From: Pythium myriotylum
Taxonomy: Eukaryota > Oomycota > Peronosporomycetes > Pythiales > Pythiaceae
Reading direction: 5' to 3'
NCBI GenBank assembly: GCA_023091665.1
Contig: JALJCQ010000022.1
Span: 496,001 to 560,000, forward strand
DNA length: 64,000 bases
Shown: positions 10,688-19,698 of the stretch, piece after piece
Numbering within the stretch: position 1 is the first letter of the stretch
Layout: every line of letters starts with the position of its first letter
Position numbers and translations under genes: made by a program
The notes under the pieces: generated by a model
The model's input: the letters and a program-made list of their open reading frames with translations, nothing else
The model's database searches: none
What the model was told of the DNA's origin: nothing

Positions 10688-11961
10688 CGGAGCGGAGGAG
10701 ATAAACTAGTCTTGGCGACGGATCGAGACGACGGCCAAGGAAACCCAAACTGATGAGCTGCTCAGCAGCGCATTTTCGGGACAGGAGGGGCGAAGGGCGG
10801 AAAGCTTTCTCGAAGGGCGAAAACTTTACCGACGAGGTCACGAAAGATTGAAACGAAAACGAATAGCTTTCCTTCGCCCTACCCCGCACGTGCGGTTGTG
10901 GGCCTTGTCTGTTTCAAGACAAGCGGTTCCGTCCCGCCTCAAAACCGCACGGCCCGACGACCCCTAACCGCGGATCGTTTGAACCCACTCGAGAAAAAAC
11001 GGATCTTTTCAGAAGCCGAAAAAGTGTTCGGTCCACGAAAGAAACCCGGGGCATGTCGCGTTTACAGCCGTCGGCCTGGCGACACCGCGCTGATCGTCGG
11101 GTGGCGCGACTCCACGGCGAGGTCTCTGCCGCACGCGACTGGCGTTGAGGTAATGCGGCCATGAGGGCGTTCTCATGCTGCTGCAGGCGCCAGGCCATCG
11201 GTCGTCAGCTGGGGGTGCAAGTAATTTTTCGCTCCACCCACCCACCGAGCTGACTCGATCGCCCCAATTTTCGAGAACGGATCCCTGTCACCAAGTTCCT
11301 CACCCAGGTTGCAGCTGCGGAGGGGAGAGACGAGACCGGGTGTCGTTGTAAAGGTCTGCATCGTCCTCCAGATCCATCCCCGCCAACTTAGTTTTTTGGG
11401 GGGAGCGTCTCCAACTGGAATCCAGCAAGCGGAACAAAGTTGGCGCCCTCGCGGATCTTGGCGCGTTGGCGAGCCAACTGAGTCATGGGTACGCTCGCCT
11501 GGCGGATCGTAACCTCGCAGGTGGTTGGTGGTCGCGGCTGGCGTCACTGTCGCGGCGTCGCGTTGGCGCGGTCGCACCTTTGTGGGCGTCGGAGCCATCT
11601 GAGTGAAACTGCTCCGTCTGCCGAGCAGTTCAGCGCACGAGTTTTTTCACAGGGTCTGTTTTTTCGCCTTCTTCCCGAAATTTACTTCCCCTACCCCGTT
11701 CGCGCGCCGCCCGTTACCTCTTCCGTGGGCCCCCGACGCCAGCCGCTGGCTGTTATTTATTTTCTTTTCGCCTCGTCGTAATTTATTTCCAGCGCTCGCT
11801 TCCCCCCCTTCGCCCAGTTCATTTCTCGTCCGGGGCAAGGAAGCCTTGCTCGCGCTCGGCGTCATTCAGGCTCTCGCGCGCTCTCCAGAAGGAGCTCTTC
11901 TTCGCCTCAGCCTTCTCTCCCTCTCCCTCTCGCCGCGTCGTACAGGAAGAGGCGAGTGACC
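10688..11961. promoter_or_regulatory. Divergent promoter region upstream of CesA3
   Basis: About 1.27 kb between two divergent start codons. The last 100 bp before the CesA3 ATG are strongly pyrimidine-rich (CTCCCTCTCCCTCTCGCC type), which looks like a 5' leader. Short open frames on both strands show no protein-like composition. No other element was recognised. Confidence 0.45.
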
Positions 11962-14900
11962 ATGCCCTCGGCGGCCTACATCGTGGCCGGCGCGGCCGAG
12001 ATCGTCGGCGGCCTCGCGCTCGCCTTCGCCGGCTGGTCGTCGCTCTCGATCGGCGCGCGCTCGCTCTTCGCCACGGCGCAGTTCCTCTCGGGCTTCGGCA
12101 TCGGCTTCGGGCTCGCGTTCGCCGCCATCGTCAACCTCTCGACCGACACCAACGAGTGGCTCGCGCTCGGCGCCGCCGGCGGCGCCGGTCTGCTCGTCGG
12201 CGCCATCATCGGCTTCATCACGGCGCTCGGCCCCTTCCTCTTGCTCATCGCCACGGGCGCCGTCATCGCGCCCTACCTGCTGCTGCTCGACGCGCACGAC
12301 GGCGTCGAGCTCTTCCCGGCCGACAACAAGCTCGCGCGCCAGGAGTTTGTCGTCGCGTTCATGATCATCTTCCTGCTCGTCTGGTCGTCGCAGTCCAAGA
12401 CGGCCGAGCTCGAGAACCACCGCTTCAAGTACATCCTCTTCTCGGCGATCGTCGGCGGATGGCTGCTCGGCGACGGCGTCTCGTGCTTTGTCGACGAGGC
12501 CACGCTCGCCACGGTCGGCGTGCGCTCCATGCAGGAAGGCGGCAACGCCGCCACCGACAACATTGACTCGTCCACGCAGACGCTCATGTTCCTCGTCTGG
12601 GGCGGCGCCACGGTCGTCGGCATCCTCAACCAGCTCGCCATGCGCTGGGGGCTCATCTGCTACAACCGCGTCGGCGCCCACGCGTCGCTCGGCCCCGTCG
12701 AAGAGACGCTCCCGGAGCTGCCCACGGGCGCTACGCTCGCGGCCCAGATGCCCACCGAGCGCGTGCGCCTCGTGTGCGAGAACTGCTTCGCCACGGTGCC
12801 CGCCGGCACGGCCTTCTGTACCGAGTGTGGCGAGGCCATGCCGTCGGAGGACGCCGACCCGAACGTCTCGATCTCGCAGGCCCAGATGCCCTCGGTCGCC
12901 ATGAACTCGACGACCAAGACCCCCGAGCGCTGGCAGCCCATGCCCAGCCGCGCCTACGTCTCGACCACGTCGTTCGTGGACCCCAAGCTCGCCCACCAGA
13001 GCATCAGCCTCAAGGATGGCGCGCGCTCGATCCGCTTCATGGATGGTGGTGTCCAGGACCCGGATGGCAAGATGCGCGGCTACAACGACAGCATGGCTGG
13101 CCGACCGAACAACTACTACGAGCCGTCGTTCCGCTCGTTCGCCATGAGCACGTACTCGATCGCCAACCGCGCGGCCGAGCCCGTCGAGACGCCCAACATC
13201 CGAAAGTACAAGATCTCGGGCACGGGTGTCTTCCACTTCGTCTACTTCGTGTCGGCCATCCTCGGTCTCGTCTGGCTCTACTTCCTTGTCACGTTCTACC
13301 CGCGTGAGTACGCCTGCACGCCGACGGCGCCTACGCTTCCGTGCTCGACGCTCGAGACCTCACTTGTCACGGCCAACAAGTGTTACGAGTCCAAGAAGAA
13401 CTTTGACCAGTCTTCTGGCCAGGGCTACTGCATTCGTGACACGCCGTTCGCCTCGTGGCTCATGTTCTCGCTCATGATCTTCTCGGAGTTCCTCAACTAC
13501 TTCCTGGGTCTGCTTTTCAACTTCAGTATGTGGCGCCCGATCCGTCGTGGTGCTCGCTACCTGAACGACTTCAAGCCTCCGCTCCCGAAGGAACAGTGGC
13601 CGACCGTCGATGTCTTCTTGTGTCACTACATGGAACCTGTCACGGATTCCATGCAGACGCTCAAGAACTGTCTCGCGCTCCAGTACCCGCCGGAGCTTCT
13701 CCACATCTACATCCTAGATGATGGTTACACCAAGTCCGTCTGGGACGCCAACAACCACTTCAAGGTCACCGTCAACACCAAGGTCATTGAGTTCGCCGGT
13801 GATCTGCGTGGTGAGCTCGCCCGTGTCATGCACGAGCGTGTCGTCGGCCCGGTCACGGATGACGCCTCGCTCAAGGCCTGGCGTCGCCAGCACTCGTCGG
13901 TGCGTGAGCTCCGCAAGGAAGGTGGCAAGGGCGTCCAGCGTCGTGACTGTGCCGTTGGCTCGCTTTCGGACGACTACGACTACCGTGACCGTGGCATTCC
14001 GCGTGTGACGTTCATTGGCCGCATGAAGCCGGAGGTCCACCACTCGAAGGCCGGTAACATCAACAACGCCCTCTTCAATGAAGGCGCTGATGGCAAGTAC
14101 ATTCTCATTCTCGATAACGATATGAAGCCGCACCCGAAGTTCCTGCTCGCCGTCATACCGTTCTTCTTCTCGGAGGGCGAGGCCGTGGACGGTGGCGGAC
14201 GCCAGTACTCGGATGACATCTCGTGGAACCAGGTCTCGTACGTCCAGACGCCGCAGTACTTCGAGGACACGCCGCAGCTCACGGTCATGGGTGATCCTTG
14301 TGGCCACAAGAACACCATTTTCTTCGACGCTGTGCAGTGTGGTCGTGACGGTTTCGAGTCGGCCGCTTTCGCCGGTACCAACGCCGTTTTCCGTCGCCAG
14401 GCCTTCGACTCGATCGGTGGTATCCAGTACGGTACCCAGACTGAAGATGCCTTCACGGGTAACATTCTGCACACGGCTGGTTGGGACTCGGTCTACTTCC
14501 GAAAGGACTTCGAAGGTGAACCGAAGGACCGTATCCGCCTCTGTGAAGGTGCCGTTCCAGAAACGGTCGCTGCCTCGATGGGTCAGAAGAAGCGTTGGGC
14601 CAAGGGTGCCGTGCAGATTCTGCTGATGAAAAACGAATCGGAAGTCGACCCGGACTGGCGCCCGCCGCGTGTGCCTGCCCCGGACCCGAAGCCGTCGCTC
14701 GCGTTCCCCCGAAAGATGTTCTTCATGGACTCCGTGCTGTACCCGTTCGGTTCGATCCCGGCCTTGTGTTACGTGGCGATTGCCGTCTACTACCTGTGCA
14801 CGGGCGATGCTCCGATTTACGCCAAGGGTACCACGTTCTTGTACTCGTTCTTGCCGCTCAACATCGCCAAGTGGATGCTCAACTTGCTCGCCAACCGCGC

Positions 14901-15387
14901 CGTCGACAACAACGATGTGTGGCGTGCCCAGCAGACATGGTTCTCGTACGCCTTTATTACGATGTTGGCCATCTTCGAGGCCTTCCAGACTCGTATCACG
15001 GGCAAGGAGTCTTCGTGGACCAACACTGGTGCCGGTCAGAAGACTTCGTGGTTCGAAATCCCGAACGTGATGTTCTTCTTCACTCTCGGTGTGAGCCAGA
15101 TTGTTGCGCTGGTGCGCTTCTTCCAGTACGAGAACGCCACGACGCCGTGGAACTACGTCTCAGCGATGTTCTTCGGCTTTTTCATCATGGCGCAGTACTA
15201 CCCGATGGTCAAGATGAGTATCACCGAGTACTGTGGTTGGGACCACACAGCGGCGACCTTCTCGGCGAACGTCATTGGTTCGCTGATGCTTGTGTTCATC
15301 GTCGTGTTCGTCCAGCTGTGGCAGTTCTACTTCGAAGGCAACCTCCAAGTCGCCCAGGGCAAGACTTCCACGACGGCTTCGACCTAG
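11962..15387 (+). CDS. CesA3: Cellulose synthase, oomycete CesA3 type
   Basis: 1141 residues, one exon. It makes beta-1,4-glucan from UDP-glucose at the plasma membrane for the cell wall. Unlike plant enzymes it starts with a block of about six hydrophobic helices (1-250). A four-Cys zinc ribbon follows (C272, C275, C286, C289), then a linker, two helices (about 415-440 and 490-510), and the GT2 catalytic domain. All catalytic signatures are intact: D586/D587 in ILDDGY, D718-N-D720 in LILDNDMKP, TED with D829, and QxxRW at 875-879. Several C-terminal helices follow. Absence of a PH domain and presence of N-terminal helices fit CesA3 (or CesA1-like variants) rather than PH-bearing CesA2/CesA4. 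The start is the ATG at 11962; a GTG lies two codons earlier. Codon use is very GC-rich in the first third and milder later. CesA3 is the known target of carboxylic acid amide fungicides. Confidence 0.93.
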   Translation: MPSAAYIVAGAAEIVGGLALAFAGWSSLSIGARSLFATAQFLSGFGIGFGLAFAAIVNLSTDTNEWLALGAAGGAGLLVGAIIGFITALGPFLLLIATGAVIAPYLLLLDAHDGVELFPADNKLARQEFVVAFMIIFLLVWSSQSKTAELENHRFKYILFSAIVGGWLLGDGVSCFVDEATLATVGVRSMQEGGNAATDNIDSSTQTLMFLVWGGATVVGILNQLAMRWGLICYNRVGAHASLGPVEETLPELPTGATLAAQMPTERVRLVCENCFATVPAGTAFCTECGEAMPSEDADPNVSISQAQMPSVAMNSTTKTPERWQPMPSRAYVSTTSFVDPKLAHQSISLKDGARSIRFMDGGVQDPDGKMRGYNDSMAGRPNNYYEPSFRSFAMSTYSIANRAAEPVETPNIRKYKISGTGVFHFVYFVSAILGLVWLYFLVTFYPREYACTPTAPTLPCSTLETSLVTANKCYESKKNFDQSSGQGYCIRDTPFASWLMFSLMIFSEFLNYFLGLLFNFSMWRPIRRGARYLNDFKPPLPKEQWPTVDVFLCHYMEPVTDSMQTLKNCLALQYPPELLHIYILDDGYTKSVWDANNHFKVTVNTKVIEFAGDLRGELARVMHERVVGPVTDDASLKAWRRQHSSVRELRKEGGKGVQRRDCAVGSLSDDYDYRDRGIPRVTFIGRMKPEVHHSKAGNINNALFNEGADGKYILILDNDMKPHPKFLLAVIPFFFSEGEAVDGGGRQYSDDISWNQVSYVQTPQYFEDTPQLTVMGDPCGHKNTIFFDAVQCGRDGFESAAFAGTNAVFRRQAFDSIGGIQYGTQTEDAFTGNILHTAGWDSVYFRKDFEGEPKDRIRLCEGAVPETVAASMGQKKRWAKGAVQILLMKNESEVDPDWRPPRVPAPDPKPSLAFPRKMFFMDSVLYPFGSIPALCYVAIAVYYLCTGDAPIYAKGTTFLYSFLPLNIAKWMLNLLANRAVDNNDVWRAQQTWFSYAFITMLAIFEAFQTRITGKESSWTNTGAGQKTSWFEIPNVMFFFTLGVSQIVALVRFFQYENATTPWNYVSAMFFGFFIMAQYYPMVKMSITEYCGWDHTAATFSANVIGSLMLVFIVVFVQLWQFYFEGNLQVAQGKTSTTAST

Positions 15388-15673
15388 ACATGAGGTGCCC
15401 ACCAGTAGGCTCTTCCAGACATTACACTGGGGGAATCCCAGACCAGGACTCTTTTCTCTCTCCATACATTACGCTACTTGTAATCATTTCCCCTTGTCTC
15501 TCCTTTCTGCTCATGCTCCATTGGATAGCAGTCACTAAAGCCCACGAAGTGATCCTCTTCATAGCTCATCTCATTTTCGATTGAACCTTCAATGAGCCGA
15601 GAGAGATGGGTCATACAATACATAGACACTGAACCCTCGAAAGGATCCGAATCACTTATCGATTCCCCTCGAG

Positions 15674-15976
15674 ATGCCTGGCGCCCTCTCGTTGCTCAGC
15701 GTCTGCCTCTTTTTCCTCACAGCGTTGGCGCTCGGCTCCTCGGTCGACATCTCCATCAAGATCAAGGTTTCCCCTCCAGTGCCCAGCAAGACCGTCGAGC
15801 CCTCGACGCCTCACCCACCGATTCCTCGCGTGCACGCTGCCATTCCGCTGCGGCCGATGGCGCTGATTCCGTCACACAACGAACATCACGCGACGAGTCA
15901 TGCGAATGCCGCGAGGGTTTCTTGCTCGCTTGCAGTGGGGCTATCCGTGTGGATTCTAGTCATGCAGTCGTATTAA
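15674..15976 (+). CDS. Short secreted or GPI-type protein, unknown
   Basis: A 100-residue frame with a clean ATG, a hydrophobic signal peptide (about 1-21, LSLLSVCLFFLTALALGSS), a short Pro/Thr/His-rich middle, and a hydrophobic C-terminal stretch (SCSLAVGLSVWILVMQSY). That layout fits a GPI-attachment signal or a C-terminal membrane anchor. No domain is recognised. It lies 286 bp after CesA3 on the same strand and ends 58 bp from the tail of the opposite-strand SERAC1-like gene. A wall- or membrane-linked peptide is possible but unproven. Confidence 0.5.
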   Translation: MPGALSLLSVCLFFLTALALGSSVDISIKIKVSPPVPSKTVEPSTPHPPIPRVHAAIPLRPMALIPSHNEHHATSHANAARVSCSLAVGLSVWILVMQSY

Positions 15977-16034
15977 CTTGGTCTCTTCAAAATACTTTCT
16001 CTACGACACCTTTGCTATAATCTATTGCTATAAT

Positions 16035-18953
16035 CTACAATACGTTCATGTCGTCGTCCTGTGGGGCGGACACGTGCTTGGCGATAAAGTCTCTGGCAAG
16101 TGTGTAGCGCTCGTCTTCTCTCGACTTGGGCTTGCACACGTCCACGTGGTCGGCATTCGCCACGCACACGAACTCGCCGAAGCCCGGGTTGGCCGACGCT
16201 GGCGGCACCACCAGGGCGTCTACGCCGATGAGCGGGATGCGGCAGGGCACACTCTCGCCGATGCTGATGGCTGGGATTGCCTTCTCGTCAAAGAGCGAGG
16301 CGCACCAGTCGTTGAGCATCTTGAGATGGGGCGTGCCGTGCAGGTGCTCGGTCACCGGGTGCTGCTGGATGCCAAGCGTGCGAGGGCGGAAGGCCTGAAT
16401 GGTTTGTGCAATTGGGCTACCGTGGTGGGGCACGCCGTAGAAGACGACGCCGTTCACGCTGTCGACAAGACTGGGCTCGGCTGATTCTTTGGCCTCCTCG
16501 GTCGCCTCTAGCAGCACTTGCTTGAGCACGACACCACCGAGGCTGTGGGTCACGAACACTACAGGCCGGCCGTTGTCGCCAACACGCGCGGCCTGCAGCT
16601 TCTTGAGCACCTCCTGACTCGTCTCCTGGAAGCACATTGTCTGCCACGCCGAGTCAGAGGCCAGGAGCTGCGAGTCGTAGCCAATTGAGAGCAGTCGTGG
16701 GTTGTGCCCGTCGACCTTGAGGTCATCAAGCAGCCACTTCTCGGCCCATACTGTGCTCTCGTCGTCACCACAGATCCACGTCTCGTACGGGCACCCGAGC
16801 AGTCCGTGAATGAAAACCACATCGACGTCATAGTCGTTAGTGGTCTCGTTGTCGCTGTCCTGGTTGCCCGAGTTGAACACGGGCGAGGTCGAAAAATGGA
16901 GAGGGTGAACGTTGTCGAGGTACTTGACATCACTCAAGTCGGCGTGCTGCAGACGGTTGTGCTGGTAGCGACGGTTTGATCGTGCGCGATGCGCGAGCGA
17001 GCGTAGCATCACGTCAGTCGAGCACGTCCATGCGTCCAGCGTCTTCGTCAATTGTTCGTCGTTGCTCGCGAACTCGGCCACCTCGGCCGCCATTGAGTCA
17101 CATGTAAAGAGATTCGCGAGTACGCGTGCGGTCTCTCGTTGGACTTCCGTGTTACTTGATGCCAGGAGCCGCTTGAGCAGCGGCACACCACCACGACGCG
17201 TGAGTTCTTCTTGGCACTCCTTGCGGCCGGCAACGAACGCGAGCGCACGGAGAGCCTTGGCATGGGACGCTGCGTATTCATCCGATCCAGCCTTTTGGCC
17301 GACCATGGGGCGCGTGCGAGACCTGGCAACTCGGACACTCGTCGAACTGGCGGCGATCGACGGCGGCACCTGCTGCAGCACGCCGTCCAGCACCGCGATG
17401 AGCCATTCCTGGATGCCCTGGTCCTGGTGGGTGCCGACGGTCGAGAGTTGCTCGAGACACATGGCAGCCTCGCTGCGGACCGAGTCATTGTCGCTGCGAA
17501 GGAACGTCGTGAAGAGCTCAATCCAGCCGTCGACGTACTGGTGTGTCTGTGCAGCCCTCGGGTGCATGAGGTCGTCGTGATGGAGCGGGTGTTCCTCGTC
17601 ATCGTCATCGCTCACAAACGACAGTGCGTCGCGGTCAAGCAGGTACGTCTCGCTGTCATTTCTCGGCATCTGCGCGAGGCTCCTCACTGCGCGTAGCAAG
17701 TACGCCGTAAGCTCGGGGCTTCGCTTGGATTCGTCAAGCACGCGCGCGCGGATGACGTCGAGCGCCTCAAGCGCAACAAGCTGCTGGCGTAGACTCTTGT
17801 CGGTCGCGACGTTCACCACAGTCTGCAATGCCGCGGAGGCGAGAGCCGTGTCTCGTGAGCCAATCCACTGAACGACTGTCCCCATCACACCATGGTGCTT
17901 CTTGAGCCTTGGCGCTGCGAGCGTCGTGTCCTGTGTGAGTTCTCCCAGCAGCCTGGCTGCCTGGCGCTGGACATCAAGAGTGCGCGACGCATCCACTGAC
18001 GCGAGCGCAAGCCAGAGCCGCTCGTTACCCACGAGCTTCCGACGGGTCTTGGCGTCCTCGCCAAAGAGCGTCTTGCGCCATTTGTGGGTCTCGCCACGCG
18101 CGGCGCGAGCTAGAGCCCATAGTGAGAACTCGAGGTACTCGTCCGGCACATCGTCAGCCACAGCAAGCGTGACAAGTGAGAGCAAGTTAGCCGCGCCAAA
18201 GCTGAGCGCCGTGTCATCATTCACGAGTGCGTGCAGCGCGCGACCCACACGCGGGTCCTGGTCGTGGTGCTGCGCGAGCGTGAGCAGCGCGCTGTGGCCG
18301 TACCGCGTGGCACGTTGCGCGAGCGCGGCGGCGCACTGTGTGTGGGTCGCGAGCGTGCCGACAGCACGCACCATCTCAAGCTCGAGGTCCTGGCGCAGCG
18401 CGCCGACGCCCGCGAGACCGCCGAGCAGCATCGCGAAGCTCGAGCTCTGGAGCACTTGGTCGGCGTTCCAGCCGGGCGCCTGCGGGTCCAGCTCGTGCAT
18501 CCAGCCGAGCAGCGCGTGGTAGATCCCCGACGAGGACGACGACGCCGAAGACGAAGGCGACAACGACGAGAGCATCCGCGGCGATTTGTTGTGCGCCGAT
18601 GTCGGTGGCTGGACGCGCAGCAGGTCGCCGGCGGCCGGCGCCGCGGCGTAGAAGACTTGCGTCGCTGTGTAGACGCTGGCCGACGAGATCCAGCACGCGA
18701 GGTCGCGCGCGAGGCTCTGCTCCCAGCCGAGCTCTTTCTTGGTCGTCGCGCGGCGCGGGCGGCGACGCCCCGTGGTCGCGGGTCGCTCGTGGTCGCTGGC
18801 GGCGTCCGTCGCGTCGAGGCTCTTGGCGGTCGATTGGGGCGCGGGCGAGGGCTTGAGCGGGTCGTCGCCGAGGTAGAGGAGCCCCGCGCCGGCGCTGACG
18901 CTGGCGCCCGCGGCGCTGAGCAGCACGGCGAGCGAGCGGCGCGCCTGCATCAT
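16035..18953 (-). CDS. SERAC1-like protein: ARM-type repeats plus alpha/beta-hydrolase
   Basis: 972 residues from the first ATG of a Met-Met pair. The frame is open a little further upstream but only weakly protein-like. An N-terminal hydrophobic segment (LAVLLSAAGASVSAGAGLLYLG) may anchor it in mitochondria or ER. Residues ~150-700 are helical repeats resembling ARM/HEAT (for example EVQRETARVLANLFTCD). The C-terminal ~270 residues are a serine hydrolase: VVFIHGLLGCPYETW (oxyanion region), nucleophile elbow VTHSLGGVV with the active serine, GVPHHGSP, and a late NADHVDV giving the catalytic histidine. This order matches SERAC1, which in animals takes part in phosphatidylglycerol remodelling and cholesterol trafficking at mitochondria-ER contacts. 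The same substrate here is an inference. The first elbow residue is Thr rather than Gly, as in many HSLGG hydrolases. Confidence 0.85.
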   Translation of the reverse strand: MMQARRSLAVLLSAAGASVSAGAGLLYLGDDPLKPSPAPQSTAKSLDATDAASDHERPATTGRRRPRRATTKKELGWEQSLARDLACWISSASVYTATQVFYAAAPAAGDLLRVQPPTSAHNKSPRMLSSLSPSSSASSSSSGIYHALLGWMHELDPQAPGWNADQVLQSSSFAMLLGGLAGVGALRQDLELEMVRAVGTLATHTQCAAALAQRATRYGHSALLTLAQHHDQDPRVGRALHALVNDDTALSFGAANLLSLVTLAVADDVPDEYLEFSLWALARAARGETHKWRKTLFGEDAKTRRKLVGNERLWLALASVDASRTLDVQRQAARLLGELTQDTTLAAPRLKKHHGVMGTVVQWIGSRDTALASAALQTVVNVATDKSLRQQLVALEALDVIRARVLDESKRSPELTAYLLRAVRSLAQMPRNDSETYLLDRDALSFVSDDDDEEHPLHHDDLMHPRAAQTHQYVDGWIELFTTFLRSDNDSVRSEAAMCLEQLSTVGTHQDQGIQEWLIAVLDGVLQQVPPSIAASSTSVRVARSRTRPMVGQKAGSDEYAASHAKALRALAFVAGRKECQEELTRRGGVPLLKRLLASSNTEVQRETARVLANLFTCDSMAAEVAEFASNDEQLTKTLDAWTCSTDVMLRSLAHRARSNRRYQHNRLQHADLSDVKYLDNVHPLHFSTSPVFNSGNQDSDNETTNDYDVDVVFIHGLLGCPYETWICGDDESTVWAEKWLLDDLKVDGHNPRLLSIGYDSQLLASDSAWQTMCFQETSQEVLKKLQAARVGDNGRPVVFVTHSLGGVVLKQVLLEATEEAKESAEPSLVDSVNGVVFYGVPHHGSPIAQTIQAFRPRTLGIQQHPVTEHLHGTPHLKMLNDWCASLFDEKAIPAISIGESVPCRIPLIGVDALVVPPASANPGFGEFVCVANADHVDVCKPKSREDERYTLARDFIAKHVSAPQDDDMNVL

Positions 18954-19698
18954 GGTCGGCGCAAGGGCAAGTTGCCGTTCGGTGGCCGATTGGATTCTGG
19001 GGGAGGCATGAAGATGAGCGAGAACCCCCAACGGCAACGAGAGTGATGGTCAGGGTACGGTGTGTAACTGAGGATCTGGGGTTCGTCCGCTGTATTTTCG
19101 GCAAGGGCGGACGACCCTAGCCCTAATTGCGAGAAAAGCTGCACTTGCAACACGAATAGTCAATCAGATTGTTGGGGGAGGGAAGGAAGATAAGAAGGGG
19201 AAGGGGTCGCGAGGGGGCGTGGACCAATGAGAGGGAGAGTTGAAGTGGATCGTCCCAGGTTGAATCTTGCGATGATGCGATGCGAATCTCCCAATTGCGT
19301 CATAACCCCCCCCCCCCCCCCCAAAGCGTAACCTCGCCCCAAATGGCTTCACTCGCATCCTATGCATTGAGGAGACCACGCGGCGCGACACGTCTCCATG
19401 CGGCGAGAAGCCTTCTCGTGAGTAACGAGGTCGGCGGCGATGCCTTGGTGGAATAGAAGAAGACGCACGATCGACGCATTCTCGGACGAGGGGTCTTGAG
19501 TCAGATGACGTCAGCGTCTCTTTGTTCCACGTCCTTCCCTCATCCGTCAAGTCGTTCTCTCAAAGAAAGTGGCCTCTTGCATTTCTCTTCGCCACATCAT
19601 ACGACAACTGACACTACACTTTCGCTTTCGGACGTGCCCTCTCGCTCGCGAGAAGGCGGTGGAGGGAACGTTTACTACAATACGACACTCGTGTACAC
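18954..19698. other. Intergenic spacer with poly-C run
   Basis: 745 bp between the SERAC1-like start and the stop of the Pro/Thr-repeat gene, both on the minus strand. It contains a 17-nt C homopolymer at 19306-19322. Open frames here look like noise. Confidence 0.6.
19306..19322. repeat. C17 homopolymer
   Basis: Seventeen consecutive C on the plus strand in non-coding DNA. Length in the assembly may be inexact. Confidence 0.9.

Noticed and set aside
11866..13236. 456-codon minus-strand frame antisense to CesA3
   Set aside because: Arg/Asp/Gly-rich shadow of the GC-rich 5' part of CesA3.
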